From: Rhodococcus sp. ARC_M6 | GTDB lineage: Bacteria; Actinomycetota; Actinomycetes; Mycobacteriales; Mycobacteriaceae | Direction of reading: 5' to 3' | Length of the DNA stretch: 64,000 nt | NCBI RefSeq assembly: GCF_022810305.1 | Contig: NZ_JALGQH010000022.1 | Location: forward strand, 1-64,000 | In this document: in pieces, positions 35,612 to 43,755 of the stretch | Position numbering within the stretch: position 1 is the stretch's first letter | Layout of the letters: each line of letters opens with the position of its first letter | Program-made: the position numbers and the translations under genes | Notes under the pieces: generated by a model | What the model saw: the letters and a program-made list of their open reading frames with translations, nothing else | Told to the model about the DNA's origin: nothing | Databases searched by the model: none

Positions 35612-35827
35612 TCAGTTCTCGCCGAACGTCAGTCCACGTTCGGCGAGAGCTTCACCGAGAATGCGTAGCGCCTTCGGGCCCATACCGTGAAGCTTCGCCA
35701 ATTCCTTCTCTGGTACCGACGCTAGTTGCGGCAATTCGGTGTATCCAGCGCCGAGCAAGGCGCGAAGCGCGGGTGCACCGACCTTCGGGAAGTCGTCTCC
35801 GGCCTGGGCTGCATTCGATTCGGTCAA
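35612..35827 (-). CDS. Small helix-hairpin-helix protein
   Basis: The product has 71 residues. It reads as a helix-hairpin-helix pair: VGAPALRALLGAGYTELPQL and KELAKLHGMGPKALRILGEAL, the hairpin being HGMGPKA. Such small domains bind DNA non-specifically through GxG hairpins, as in RNA polymerase alpha C-terminal domains. It is convergent with the GGDEF gene, 7 bp apart. The function is unknown. Confidence 0.7.
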   Translation of the reverse strand: MTESNAAQAGDDFPKVGAPALRALLGAGYTELPQLASVPEKELAKLHGMGPKALRILGEALAERGLTFGEN

Positions 35828-36024
35828 GGCTCAACTCTCCTTTGGTGACGGAAATATGCGGGCTGCGATCATCACTCCGACACACGTTGCGACGGTAAGA
35901 CAATCAGAAGTAAACCAGCACTCGCCCTGGTGTCGATAGAGGTATCGGAAGGAGAATGCGTGCCGACGAATGTAAAGTCTCAAGTGCGCTCGAGGTCAAC
36001 TTCGAGCTAGCGCTGGGAGGCAAG

Positions 36025-36465
36025 ATGATCCGCAAGAGCGACGAACTTCTCTCCATCGGGGAGGTGTCCGCCCGTACTGGTGCGGCCGTGTCGGCCGTTC
36101 GGTACTACGAGAGCCTCGGACTGATTCCGGCCGAGCGGACCGCCGGCAATATGCGTAAGTTCCCACGCCACGCGATCAGGCGGGTGTCGTTGATTCAGTT
36201 GGCCGTTCGGTTCGGTATACCGCTCGCGGAGGTCGCCGAGGTATTTGGCTCCCTCCCCGAGGGAAGAACACCGAACAAGAAGGACTGGAGCAAAATTTCC
36301 GAGGAATGGAATCAGCGACTCGAGGACCGTAAGCAGGCGATCGCCCGTCTCCAGGAACAACTGACCGGATGTATCGGTTGCGGATGCCTGTCTCTCAAAA
36401 CGTGCAATCTTCTCAACCCGGGAGACGAACTGGGTCGAGACGGTCCCGGTGCCCGTCGACTCTGA
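36025..36465 (+). CDS. soxR: SoxR, redox-sensing MerR-family activator
   Basis: The product has 146 residues. The ATG at 36025 follows GGGAGG; the longer frame from 35956 is less likely. The MerR helix-turn-helix (LLSIGEVSARTGAAVSAVRYYESLGLIPAERTAGNMRKF) is followed by a dimerisation helix and the [2Fe-2S] motif C-x2-C-x-C-x5-C (CIGCGCLSLKTC). SoxR is activated by redox-cycling compounds. Its target is not adjacent: the next gene is convergent, so control must be in trans. Confidence 0.88.
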   Translation: MIRKSDELLSIGEVSARTGAAVSAVRYYESLGLIPAERTAGNMRKFPRHAIRRVSLIQLAVRFGIPLAEVAEVFGSLPEGRTPNKKDWSKISEEWNQRLEDRKQAIARLQEQLTGCIGCGCLSLKTCNLLNPGDELGRDGPGARRL

Positions 36466-36472
36466 CGTGCGC

Positions 36473-37279
36473 CTAGATCAGTTCACGGGGCCGGGACCGA
36501 GCATTCCAGCGCCGGTTGCGTCGTTCGATCTCGATGGGATGAGAGAAGCATTCGCTGATGTTCTCCGTCGTGATCACGTCGTCGGCGAGGCCGTTTGCGG
36601 TGATGATTCCATCCTTGATCAGCAGTGCGTGCGTCGTCGTGCTCGGAATCTCTTCGATATGGTGAGTTACGAGAATGCTTGCCAGAGATGGATTTTGGTG
36701 ACGAAGGTCGTCCAGGGCTGTCAGCAGCTGCTCGCGGGCGGCCAGATCGAGGCCGGTGGCAGGTTCGTCGAGAAGGAGTAGCCTGGGCTCGACCATGAGA
36801 GCCCGGGCGATCAGGGTGCGCCCTCGTTCGCCCTGAGACAAATTGGGCCACAGTGCATCCGAGCGCGGGCTCATGCCGAGTAGATCGATCAGGGTGTCGG
36901 CATGTGCTAGTTGTTCGGGCGTCGGTGACCATCGCGACATTATCTCGGTGGTATTGGTCAGGCCGGTGATGACGACGTTTCGGACGGTGATCGGAATCCC
37001 GATCGTGTGGCGCGGGTTTACGTGTCCGATGTCCATTCGCAGTTCGCGCATGTCGACGCGACCCAATTTGTGGCCGAGTACGAAGACGGAACCACGGGTG
37101 GGGTGCTCGGTCGCACCGAACAGGCTCAGTAGCGTGCTCTTGCCGGCCCCGTTTGCGCCGAGTAGCGCCCAGTGTTGGCCAGGCTCGATAGAAATAGTGA
37201 TGTCTCGCAACAAGTATCGGCCACCGCGGACCAAATCCACATGTTCTGTCGAGAGGACTGTGCCGTGAGGATGTTGCAC
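36473..37279 (-). CDS. ABC transporter ATP-binding protein, stand-alone
   Basis: The product has 268 residues. Walker A is GANGAGKST, the signature is LSQGERGR, Walker B is LLLLDEPA and the switch histidine is in VTHHIEE, so the ATPase looks active. The LLSLFGATEHPTRGSV and VNPRHT regions resemble ModF/YlmA-type single-domain ATPases. There is no permease gene nearby. It starts 15 bp after the stop of the gntR gene, so the two are probably cotranscribed. Confidence 0.8.
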   Translation of the reverse strand: MQHPHGTVLSTEHVDLVRGGRYLLRDITISIEPGQHWALLGANGAGKSTLLSLFGATEHPTRGSVFVLGHKLGRVDMRELRMDIGHVNPRHTIGIPITVRNVVITGLTNTTEIMSRWSPTPEQLAHADTLIDLLGMSPRSDALWPNLSQGERGRTLIARALMVEPRLLLLDEPATGLDLAAREQLLTALDDLRHQNPSLASILVTHHIEEIPSTTTHALLIKDGIITANGLADDVITTENISECFSHPIEIERRNRRWNARSRPRELI

Positions 37280-37294
37280 GTCGATGAAGCCTTT

Positions 37295-37999
37295 CTAACT
37301 ATCGAGTACGCGCAGTTGCCGCAAGACCGTATCGATGTTCTCCCGAGTGGCAGCCATCGCTGCGTCCGGGTCTGAATCCTGCAGTGCTGTGAGTAATTGG
37401 TCGTGGGTATGAGAAGTGTCGGGAACTCCCACTTCGTGGGCGACCAATTCGACAAGCGTGTCGCGGAGAAGCGGGCGCACCGACTCGAACAGGGAAAGTA
37501 GAACGGCGTTCCCTGACAGTCGAACCACTTCGGTGTGAAAGTCCAGGTCTACGTCGACGAACTGCTCGACATCACCTTCGAAGTGGCTGTGGCGCACGGA
37601 AAGTTGGCGTCGAAGCCTCTCGAGGTCGGCAGGTTGTGCACGCTCGGCTGCAAGCCTGGCAGCCTCGACTTCCAAGGCTCGTCGAACCTCGAAAACTTCG
37701 AGGAGACGTGATCTCCGGAGGAGTCGGGTGAACTCGTCGGCATGTTCGAGGTCGGATTCCGCGGCGACGAATGTGCCGATGCCGTGCCGTACTTCCAGCA
37801 GTCCGTCACGGGCCAGCAGGCGGATGGCTTCACGGATGGACGAACGCCCGACGCCCAGTTCGGCGGCAAGGGCGGCTTCGCTGGGGATCCGTGTTGTCGG
37901 AGCCCATTGTGCCTGTTGGATTCTTGACCGGAATATCTGTTCCAGTTGCGGTACCAGCGGACCGCTGCGCAGTGCAGACCCTGCATGTTCGTCGGACAC
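37295..37999 (-). CDS. GntR family regulator, FCD-type
   Basis: The product has 234 residues from a GTG preceded by GAGAGG; the frame to 38035 is an extension. The winged helix reads RIPSEAALAAELGVGRSSIREAIRLLARDGLLEVRHGIGTFVA, followed by a helical FCD domain with metal-ligand-like residues (DLDFHTEVVRLSGN, HTHDQLL). It heads a two-gene unit with the ABC ATPase. The palindromes at 38040-38067 are good operator candidates. Confidence 0.83.
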   Translation of the reverse strand: MSDEHAGSALRSGPLVPQLEQIFRSRIQQAQWAPTTRIPSEAALAAELGVGRSSIREAIRLLARDGLLEVRHGIGTFVAAESDLEHADEFTRLLRRSRLLEVFEVRRALEVEAARLAAERAQPADLERLRRQLSVRHSHFEGDVEQFVDVDLDFHTEVVRLSGNAVLLSLFESVRPLLRDTLVELVAHEVGVPDTSHTHDQLLTALQDSDPDAAMAATRENIDTVLRQLRVLDS

Positions 38000-38039
38000 G
38001 GCTACCTCTCCGGTTGACTGCAGGGAGCCTAGCAACTCA

Positions 38040-38067
38040 TCAGACGTCTGACGACAAATTTCGTCGT
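38040..38067. promoter_or_regulatory. Adjacent palindromes upstream of the gntR gene
   Basis: The 12-bp palindrome TCAGACGTCTGA (38040-38051) contains GTCTGAC, typical of FCD-GntR sites. It is followed by ACGAC-AAATTT-CGTCGT (38051-38067), itself nearly palindromic. They lie 41 bp upstream of the gntR start at 37999 and 14 bp beyond the stop of the tetR gene. Confidence 0.55.
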
Positions 38068-38080
38068 GTGTGTCGGAAAT

Positions 38081-38641
38081 TTATGTGCGGGTAACTCCGA
38101 GTAGCAGTGCGATCAGGTCGAGGGCCGTTTCGATTTCCGCCTTCTCATGCCCGAGTAGCGGCGCGTAAAGATGTACGTCGCAGATGCGAACCAGAGCGCC
38201 GCCCAGAACCTGTGGCGAGAGAGCGATCGTGATGTGGCCGGCGTTGACCTGAGTTTGCAGGATCTCAGCTGTGATCGACGCGGGGATCGACTCGAAAGAC
38301 CCCGGCAGCATTGCGAGTTTGACGAACAGCATCGGTTCACGCTTGATCAGCGCACGGAGTTCGGTGGACGATTCCACCGTGTGCATGACGCGGCCGAATA
38401 CGTCGAGAATGTAGTCAGCGCCCTGGCCGACGGCCTGCGACATGGCTTTTCGGTAGGTTCGTTCGGTGGCTTCGGCAAGGACAGTACCGAGGAGCGTGTC
38501 GCGGTTTCCGACCCAGCGATAGAGCGTCGCGCGGCCTACCCCGAGGTGCTCGGCAAGTAATGACATGTCGAGCGGCTTCTCCGCGAGGTACATGCTCGCG
38601 GCAGTGTCGATCGCCCGTCGGCGCGCGTGGTCGGAAGGCAT
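38081..38641 (-). CDS. TetR family regulator
   Basis: The product has 186 residues. The start at 38641 has AGAGG 8 bases upstream; an ATG at 38650 abuts that site and is less likely. The helix-turn-helix reads AIDTAASMYLAEKPLDMSLLAEHLGVGRATLYRWVGNRDTL. It is divergent from the phosphotriesterase-like pseudogene, and the inverted repeat at 38725-38749 lies between them, so it was probably the repressor of that gene. Confidence 0.83.
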   Translation of the reverse strand: MPSDHARRRAIDTAASMYLAEKPLDMSLLAEHLGVGRATLYRWVGNRDTLLGTVLAEATERTYRKAMSQAVGQGADYILDVFGRVMHTVESSTELRALIKREPMLFVKLAMLPGSFESIPASITAEILQTQVNAGHITIALSPQVLGGALVRICDVHLYAPLLGHEKAEIETALDLIALLLGVTRT

Positions 38642-38724
38642 CGGGGGCATCCTCTAAGTTGGCCGGCGTTGCAACATCACGTATTGATCGGGCTGGGCTG
38701 TACCTGTTGACGAACCGCATGTTG

Positions 38725-38749
38725 TGAGACAAACTTTCACATTGTCTCA
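38725..38749. promoter_or_regulatory. Inverted repeat between tetR and the lactonase-like gene
   Basis: TGAGACAA (38725-38732) and TTGTCTCA (38742-38749) are perfect 8-bp arms with a 9-base spacer, a plausible TetR operator. It lies 37 bp upstream of the phosphotriesterase-like start at 38786 and 84 bp from the tetR start. Confidence 0.65.
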
Positions 38750-38785
38750 TATTGGTGATGCCAATCACAGTCAGGGGTTTGATCG

Positions 38786-39901
38786 ATGGGTTCAGTACAA
38801 ACCGTTCGTGGGCCGGTGGATACAGCCGATCTGGGAATGGTGCTGATGCACGAACATGTCTTCGTGCTCGGAGAAGAGATGCGTCAGAACTTTCCCGACT
38901 ATCCCGAACCGTGGGATGAGGACGTACGGGTTGCTGATGCCGTTGCCAAGCTCAGGGAACTTAAGTCCCGAGGCATCAGCACCATCGTCGATCCGACCGT
39001 TATCGGTCTCGGTCGCTACATTCCACGCATTGCGCGTATCAACGAGCAGGTTGATCTCAACATCATCGTTGCCACCGGCATCTACACCTACAACGACCTT
39101 CCGTTCCAATTCCACTAACCAACGCTCCTCTGCCGCGAACTCGCCATCTGTCGTACAACTCGCGGATCGGGTGCACGCTCGTTCCCAATTGTGTCGCGAC
39201 CGCGCACGTGCCCGCACCTTCCTCGAACAACGCTACCGCTGTGACCCGCTGCTTCTCGGACAGTGAACTTCGTGCATGCATAGAACTGCTCCCCGGACGT
39301 TGGAACTGAATTTCTCAGTCCAACTTCCGGGGAGCAGTTCAGAACCGACATCCGTGCGTCGTTCCTCAAATGCGCAATCGAGGAACCCGGCCTCACGTCG
39401 GGCGTCGAGCGCGTGATGCGCGCAGTCGGAGCGGCGCAGGTCGAAACCGGCGTGCCGATCACGGTCCATACCAACCCACACACCGAATCCGGCCTGGTCG
39501 TACAGAAAGTGCTGGCCGACGAGGGTGTAGACCTCGCGAAAGTCGTCATCGGTCATTCGGGCGATTCGGCAGACCTCGATTACCTGTGTGCACTCGCGGA
39601 CGGGGGTTCGCTGTTGGGCATGGACCGGTTCGGTCTGGATGTGTTGCTGCCCTTCGAGAACCGGGTGAATACCGTGGTCGAAATGGTGCGTCGTGGATAT
39701 GCCGAGAAGATGGTCCTCGCACACGACGCCGCGTGTTTCATCGACTGGTTCTCGAGTGAGGCGAAAGATGCGGCCGTACCGAACTGGAACTTCACTCACA
39801 TCAGCGATCAAGTCATCCCGGCCCTGCTCGAACGCGGAGTGACCGAAGAGCAGATCACGACAATGCTGGTGGACAATCCGCGTCGATACTTCGAGAGCTG
39901 A
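38786..39901 (+). pseudogene. Phosphotriesterase-like lactonase, disrupted by an IS remnant
   Basis: The N-terminal 110 codons (38786-39118) and the C-terminal 187 codons (39341-39901) belong to one phosphotriesterase-family amidohydrolase. The first metal-binding pair is HEH (22-24). After the break come the carbamylated-lysine region FLKCAIEEPG, HTNPH, VIGHSGD and VLAHDAA. Between them lies 225 bp of IS sequence, and roughly 25-40 codons that the family has at this point are missing, so the gene lost sequence as well as being interrupted. Relatives (PLLs) hydrolyse lactones. The N-terminal fragment stops at a TAA created at the junction. A truncated C-terminal product from a GTG at 39413 is possible but would lack the first metal ligands. 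Confidence 0.85.
39117..39341 (-). mobile_element. IS3-family-like remnant with one end and 55 codons of orfA
   Basis: Positions 39218-39341 are identical to 1-124 of this window. The remnant continues to about 39117, where the transposase OrfA frame (start 39281, MHARSSLSEKQRV.., helix-turn-helix AVATQLGTSV) runs straight into antisense phosphotriesterase sequence after about 55 codons (RGRGALV). No second terminal repeat is present. An IS insertion followed by a deletion that removed the rest of the element and adjoining host DNA explains the structure. Confidence 0.85.
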
Positions 39902-39915
39902 TCATGGACTGTCTT

Positions 39916-41418
39916 TCAGTTCTGTTTCTGTGCGACCAGTTCTGTGCGATCGATCGAGCGCTTGAGGATTTTGCCGGTAGATCCCTTGGGTAGCGAGTCG
40001 ACAAACTGGACGACGCGAGGAATCTTGTAGGCGGACAGATGGTCCCGCGCCCAGCCCGTCACGTCATCCGCAGTGACGGACGATCCTGGTCGTACCGCGA
40101 CTACCGCCGCAACTTCTTCGCCGTAGTAGTCGTCGGGAATGCCGATCACTGCGGCTTCGATGATGTCGGGATGGCTGTAGAGCACTTCCTCCACCTCGCC
40201 GGGGTACACGTTGTATCCGCCGCGAATGATCAGATCCTTGACGCGGTCGACAATGCGGAGATCGCCATCGCCATCAGTCTCACCGAGGTCTCCGGTGCGG
40301 AACCAGCCGTCCGGCGACAATACGGCGGACGTGTCCTCCGGGCGCTTCCAGTACCCTTTCATCACGGTTGGGCCTTTGATGAAGACTTCGCCGACAATGC
40401 CTGCAGTGCAGACATTTCCGTCGTGATCCCGAACTTCGGCTAGTGTTCGCGGTACAGCTCGGCCGGTGTACCCGATCTTTGCGCCTCGATCGATGTTGTT
40501 GAAGGTTCCGAACGCGCTGGTCTCGGTCAGTCCGTAGCCCTCGAGGATGGTGCAGCCGAAACGCGCTTCGAAGGCGCGCGCAACTTCTCCCGGCAAAGAG
40601 GCGCCGCCGGAGATCGCGATCCGAAGCTGTTCGAAATCCGAGCTGTCCACATCGGCGGCCGCATGCAGCATGGCATTCCACATGGTCGGGACACCGGCCA
40701 TGACGGTCAGTTGATCTCGGCGAACCATCTCGAGCATGGCAGCGGGATCGAAGCGTGGGAGCAGAGACAGCGATCCGCCGCCGATGAAGGTAGGCATCAT
40801 CACGGAACCCTGACCGAAGATGTGGAACAGGGGCAGCCCGGTGCCAGTTCGATCCGAAGAATTTCCTCGACTGCTTTCAGCCCCGATTTCGCCGGCAGAC
40901 AACAGGTTTCCCACGGTCAGCTGTGCGCCCTTGGGGCGTCCGGTAGTGCCGGAGGTGTAAAGAATCGCGGTGGTGTCGCTGCGGTCGCGGTCCGTGATCG
41001 ATGTCGGTGTGTGCGGCCCCGTTGCAGATTCTTCGGTCAGTTCCCACACCGGCACGCCGCGGGCTGCCCCGGCGTCGTGGATTGCGGGCCCGAGTTGGTG
41101 CCAGGCAACGGCGAGTTCAATTTCGGCGTCCTCGAGTACGTATTCGATTTCAGGCTGCGCAGACATCGTGTTAACCGGAACTACGACGCACCCTGCCGCT
41201 TGAATGCCCAGATAGGCCACTACGAATTCGGCGGCCGACGGGGCAACGAGCAAAACTCGATCACCGATGTTCAACCCGGCGCCGCGGATTCGGCCTGCGA
41301 AAGTGAGGGACGCGTCGTGGAGTTGCCGGTATGTCCAGTGCTGCTGGGAACCACGGATTGCGATGTTGTCCGGATTGGCTTCCGCGTGACGAGTCACCGG
41401 GTCGAGGACATTGACCAT
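39916..41418 (-). CDS. AMP-dependent acyl-CoA synthetase/ligase
   Basis: The product has 500 residues. It has the adenylate-forming signatures YTSGTTGRPKGA (about 153-164), YGLTETSA (about 297), GWFRTGDLG and DLIIRGGYNVYP, plus the C-terminal catalytic lysine in GSTGKILKR. It activates a carboxylic acid to its CoA thioester. It is divergent from the tetR at 41554, and the 17-bp palindrome at 41480-41496 lies in their shared promoter. In the levulinate pathway of Pseudomonas the ligase LvaE has this role, so activation of a short hydroxy- or keto-acid is a reasonable inference. Confidence 0.87.
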   Translation of the reverse strand: MVNVLDPVTRHAEANPDNIAIRGSQQHWTYRQLHDASLTFAGRIRGAGLNIGDRVLLVAPSAAEFVVAYLGIQAAGCVVVPVNTMSAQPEIEYVLEDAEIELAVAWHQLGPAIHDAGAARGVPVWELTEESATGPHTPTSITDRDRSDTTAILYTSGTTGRPKGAQLTVGNLLSAGEIGAESSRGNSSDRTGTGLPLFHIFGQGSVMMPTFIGGGSLSLLPRFDPAAMLEMVRRDQLTVMAGVPTMWNAMLHAAADVDSSDFEQLRIAISGGASLPGEVARAFEARFGCTILEGYGLTETSAFGTFNNIDRGAKIGYTGRAVPRTLAEVRDHDGNVCTAGIVGEVFIKGPTVMKGYWKRPEDTSAVLSPDGWFRTGDLGETDGDGDLRIVDRVKDLIIRGGYNVYPGEVEEVLYSHPDIIEAAVIGIPDDYYGEEVAAVVAVRPGSSVTADDVTGWARDHLSAYKIPRVVQFVDSLPKGSTGKILKRSIDRTELVAQKQN

Positions 41419-41479
41419 GGTTGCGCCTTTCGTGAGGAATCGACCGATTGTGTGTCATAGGTCTCACCAGAGGGTACGC

Positions 41480-41496
41480 TTGAATCCGGCGTCAAC
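41480..41496. promoter_or_regulatory. Operator copy 1 of the catabolic-island TetR
   Basis: TTGAATCCGGCGTCAAC is an imperfect palindrome (TTGA, CCGG centre, TCAA) located between the divergent ligase and tetR genes. The same 17 bases occur in reverse orientation at 42794-42810 on the other side of the tetR/maoC pair. Confidence 0.78.
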
Positions 41497-41553
41497 ATTG
41501 AGTTTGTTGTGAATGTCCTTCGATGACAGCGAACTTCAAGAAAGGGGAGCACT

Positions 41554-42234
41554 GTGTTTGATGACGATTCTCGGATATCGGCGCTGCCGCTCGCTCCGCC
41601 GGCGTTGCATCGCGATCCACCCAGCACGCAACGTGGCGCCAGGACCCGCGCAGCTCTGATCGCCTCGGCACGTGAGGTTTTCGAGACCGCCGGCTACCTC
41701 GATGCTCGCCTGATAGACATTGCGAAGGGAGCCGGGTGCGCCACCGGCTCTTTCTATACGTATTTTGCCAACAAAGAAGAGGTCTTCGCGGCAGTCCTCG
41801 ACGTTGCACGTGAAGAGATGATGCATCCCGGGATGGGCCGGGTTGCCGGTACGGACGATCCGTATGCGGTTCTGGAGGCGAGCAATCGAGCGTATCTTGC
41901 TGCGTATCAGCGTAATGCGAAGCTGATGGGTCTCATGGAGCAGGTCGCGCATATCGACTCGGAGTTTCGTAGGATCCGCAACGAACGCGCCGACGCCTTT
42001 ATCAGGAGAAATGCCCGGGGTATCGCCGATCTGCAGAAACGTGGCATTGCTGATGCATCGCTGGATCCACTGACGTCGTCGATAGCGTTGTCCGGCATGG
42101 TGAGCCGGTTTGCTTACAGCGTTTTCACGTTGGGAGAGGGTCTGGTGGGCGGGCGATCCTTGGATTTCGAAGACGTCGTTGTCACCGTCACAAAACTATG
42201 GGCAAACGCGCTCAGGTTTTCTGATCACGGTTGA
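41554..42234 (+). CDS. TetR family regulator of the catabolic island
   Basis: The product has 226 residues from a GTG preceded by AAAGGGGAG. The helix-turn-helix reads RAALIASAREVFETAGYLDARLIDIAKGAGCATGSFYTYFANKEEV, and the C-terminal domain is longer than average, as in KstR/FadR-like TetRs that bind acyl-CoA esters. The gene lies between two copies of the same palindrome (41480-41496 and 42794-42810). It therefore probably represses the ligase, itself, the maoC gene and the long rightward operon, with a CoA ester as the likely inducer. Confidence 0.85.
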   Translation: MFDDDSRISALPLAPPALHRDPPSTQRGARTRAALIASAREVFETAGYLDARLIDIAKGAGCATGSFYTYFANKEEVFAAVLDVAREEMMHPGMGRVAGTDDPYAVLEASNRAYLAAYQRNAKLMGLMEQVAHIDSEFRRIRNERADAFIRRNARGIADLQKRGIADASLDPLTSSIALSGMVSRFAYSVFTLGEGLVGGRSLDFEDVVVTVTKLWANALRFSDHG

Positions 42235-42242
42235 TTCCGCGA

Positions 42243-42719
42243 TCAGGCCTTCTCGACGACTCGAGCAACCGACTCTGCAACGGCGACAGGCTTGTCCGAG
42301 CCTTCGCATTCGACTACCTGGTTCATGGTCAGCTGAATTCCGCCTGACAGTTGCTCGACAGCGACCACCGTCGCGCGCATCCGGAGTCGAGATCCCGCGG
42401 GTACCGGCGCCGGAAAGCGGACCTTGTTGTATCCGTAGTTGAGGCCGTGCGCGAACCCGTCGAAGGCCAAGAGTTGGTACGAGAATTGCGGTCCGAGCGA
42501 AAGGCTGAACAGTCCGTGCGCGATGGTCGTACCCAGTGGGCTGGATTTTGCCCGCTCCGGGTCGACATGAATCCACTGGTGATCGTTGGTTACCTCCGCG
42601 AAGGCGTCGACGCGATCCTGGGTGATGTCGTACCACTCGGTTGGGCCCAGTTCCTGCCCGATCAGTGCCTCGAGTTCGGCGAACGTGGACGGGCGGACCG
42701 GTAGTTCACGTGAGGTCAT
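42243..42719 (-). CDS. MaoC-like enoyl-CoA hydratase
   Basis: The product has 158 residues. The start at 42719 follows AAAGGAAA; the frame to 42782 is an unneeded extension. It has a single hot-dog domain with the hydratase-2 motif: DAFAEVTNDHQWIHVDPERAKSSPLGTTIAHG, where the D..N..H catalytic residues are present. It adds water to a trans-2-enoyl-CoA to give an (R)-3-hydroxyacyl-CoA. It is convergent with tetR, and its promoter carries operator copy 2. Confidence 0.87.
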   Translation of the reverse strand: MTSRELPVRPSTFAELEALIGQELGPTEWYDITQDRVDAFAEVTNDHQWIHVDPERAKSSPLGTTIAHGLFSLSLGPQFSYQLLAFDGFAHGLNYGYNKVRFPAPVPAGSRLRMRATVVAVEQLSGGIQLTMNQVVECEGSDKPVAVAESVARVVEKA

Positions 42720-42793
42720 CGATTTTCCTTTACTCGCAGTTCGCGGTGCCGAATTCGGCGCGTTCAGCGGGAGGCTAGGCAACCTTGGTTGAA

Positions 42794-42810
42794 GTTGACG
42801 CCGGATTCAA
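42794..42810. promoter_or_regulatory. Operator copy 2 of the catabolic-island TetR
   Basis: GTTGACGCCGGATTCAA is the exact reverse complement of the 17 bases at 41480-41496. It lies between the divergent maoC (start 42719) and SDR (start 42879) genes and so could control both. Flanking GTTGAA/TTCAAC bases extend the inverted repeat. Confidence 0.78.
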
Positions 42811-42878
42811 CTATACATGAGGAGAGACGTGGATCACTGATAGGAACTTCCGGTGAATGCAAGCGAGAGGAATCGAAC

Positions 42879-43700
42879 GTGAAGGTTGCCCAGAAGGTTG
42901 CAATAGTCACCGGTGGCGGCGGGGGAATCGGGGGTGCGCTCGCCCGGAAGCTGGCAGCAGAGGGTGCCAGCGTCGTTGTTGCCGATCTCAACGCTGATGC
43001 GGCCGCTGCTGTTGCCGACGAGGTCAATGCGGCGTATCCGGGATCAGCTGTTGCCTCCTCGGGCGATGTATCCGACGCCGGCGTGATCGAGGGTTTGATT
43101 GCGCTCGCCGAAGAGTCGTTCGGCCCCGTAGATCTGTACTTCGCGAATGCCGGCATTACCGGTGGACTTGGCCTCGATGTCGACGAAGACGGCTGGGACA
43201 TTGCCTTCGACATCAACGTTCGGGCTCACATTCGGGCCGCTCGTTTGCTCGTGCCCGGTTGGGTTGAGCGTGGAGAGGGCTATTTTGTCAGCACCGCCTC
43301 TGCCGCCGGCCTTCTCACCCAGGTCGGTTCGGCGGTGTACTCCGTTACCAAGCATGCCGCAGTCGGTTTTGCCGAGTGGCTATCGATGACCTACGGAGAC
43401 AAGGGCGTCCGAGTCAGCTGCCTCTGTCCGATGGGAGTCAATACCAAACTTCTCTACGAGGGCAAGGACTCCGGTGATCCGCTGGGCGAAGCCGCGACCG
43501 GTGCAGTTCTTGCCGCCGGGGAGGTCATCGAGCCCGATCAGTGTGCCGAAATTGTGCTTGCTGCAGTAGATGCCGAGCACTTTCTTATTCTTCCGCACCC
43601 GAAGGTTCTGGACATGTACCGACAGAAAGGTGCAGATTACGACCGCTGGCTGCGCGGAATGCGCCGCTACCAAGCGTCGTTGCTTGCAGGAAGCCGATGA
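42879..43700 (+). CDS. Short-chain dehydrogenase/reductase 1
   Basis: The product has 273 residues from a GTG with GAGAGG 8 bases upstream. The cofactor motif is [10 protein letters not shown], the structural NAG is in FANAG, the catalytic serine in STASAAG and YxxxK is YSVTK. The C-terminal extension ([24 protein letters not shown]) is of the kind seen in SDRs of lipid and steroid catabolism. It is the first gene of the long rightward operon and is preceded by operator copy 2. Oxidation of a hydroxyacyl-CoA or reduction of a keto-acyl-CoA is likely; the substrate is not defined. Confidence 0.85.
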   Translation: MKVAQKVAIVTGGGGGIGGALARKLAAEGASVVVADLNADAAAAVADEVNAAYPGSAVASSGDVSDAGVIEGLIALAEESFGPVDLYFANAGITGGLGLDVDEDGWDIAFDINVRAHIRAARLLVPGWVERGEGYFVSTASAAGLLTQVGSAVYSVTKHAAVGFAEWLSMTYGDKGVRVSCLCPMGVNTKLLYEGKDSGDPLGEAATGAVLAAGEVIEPDQCAEIVLAAVDAEHFLILPHPKVLDMYRQKGADYDRWLRGMRRYQASLLAGSR

Positions 43701-43755
43701 GCCCACGGCATTCAGCTTCGTAAATTTCCCTTTTCCCTCGCTATCAGGAGTCCGC

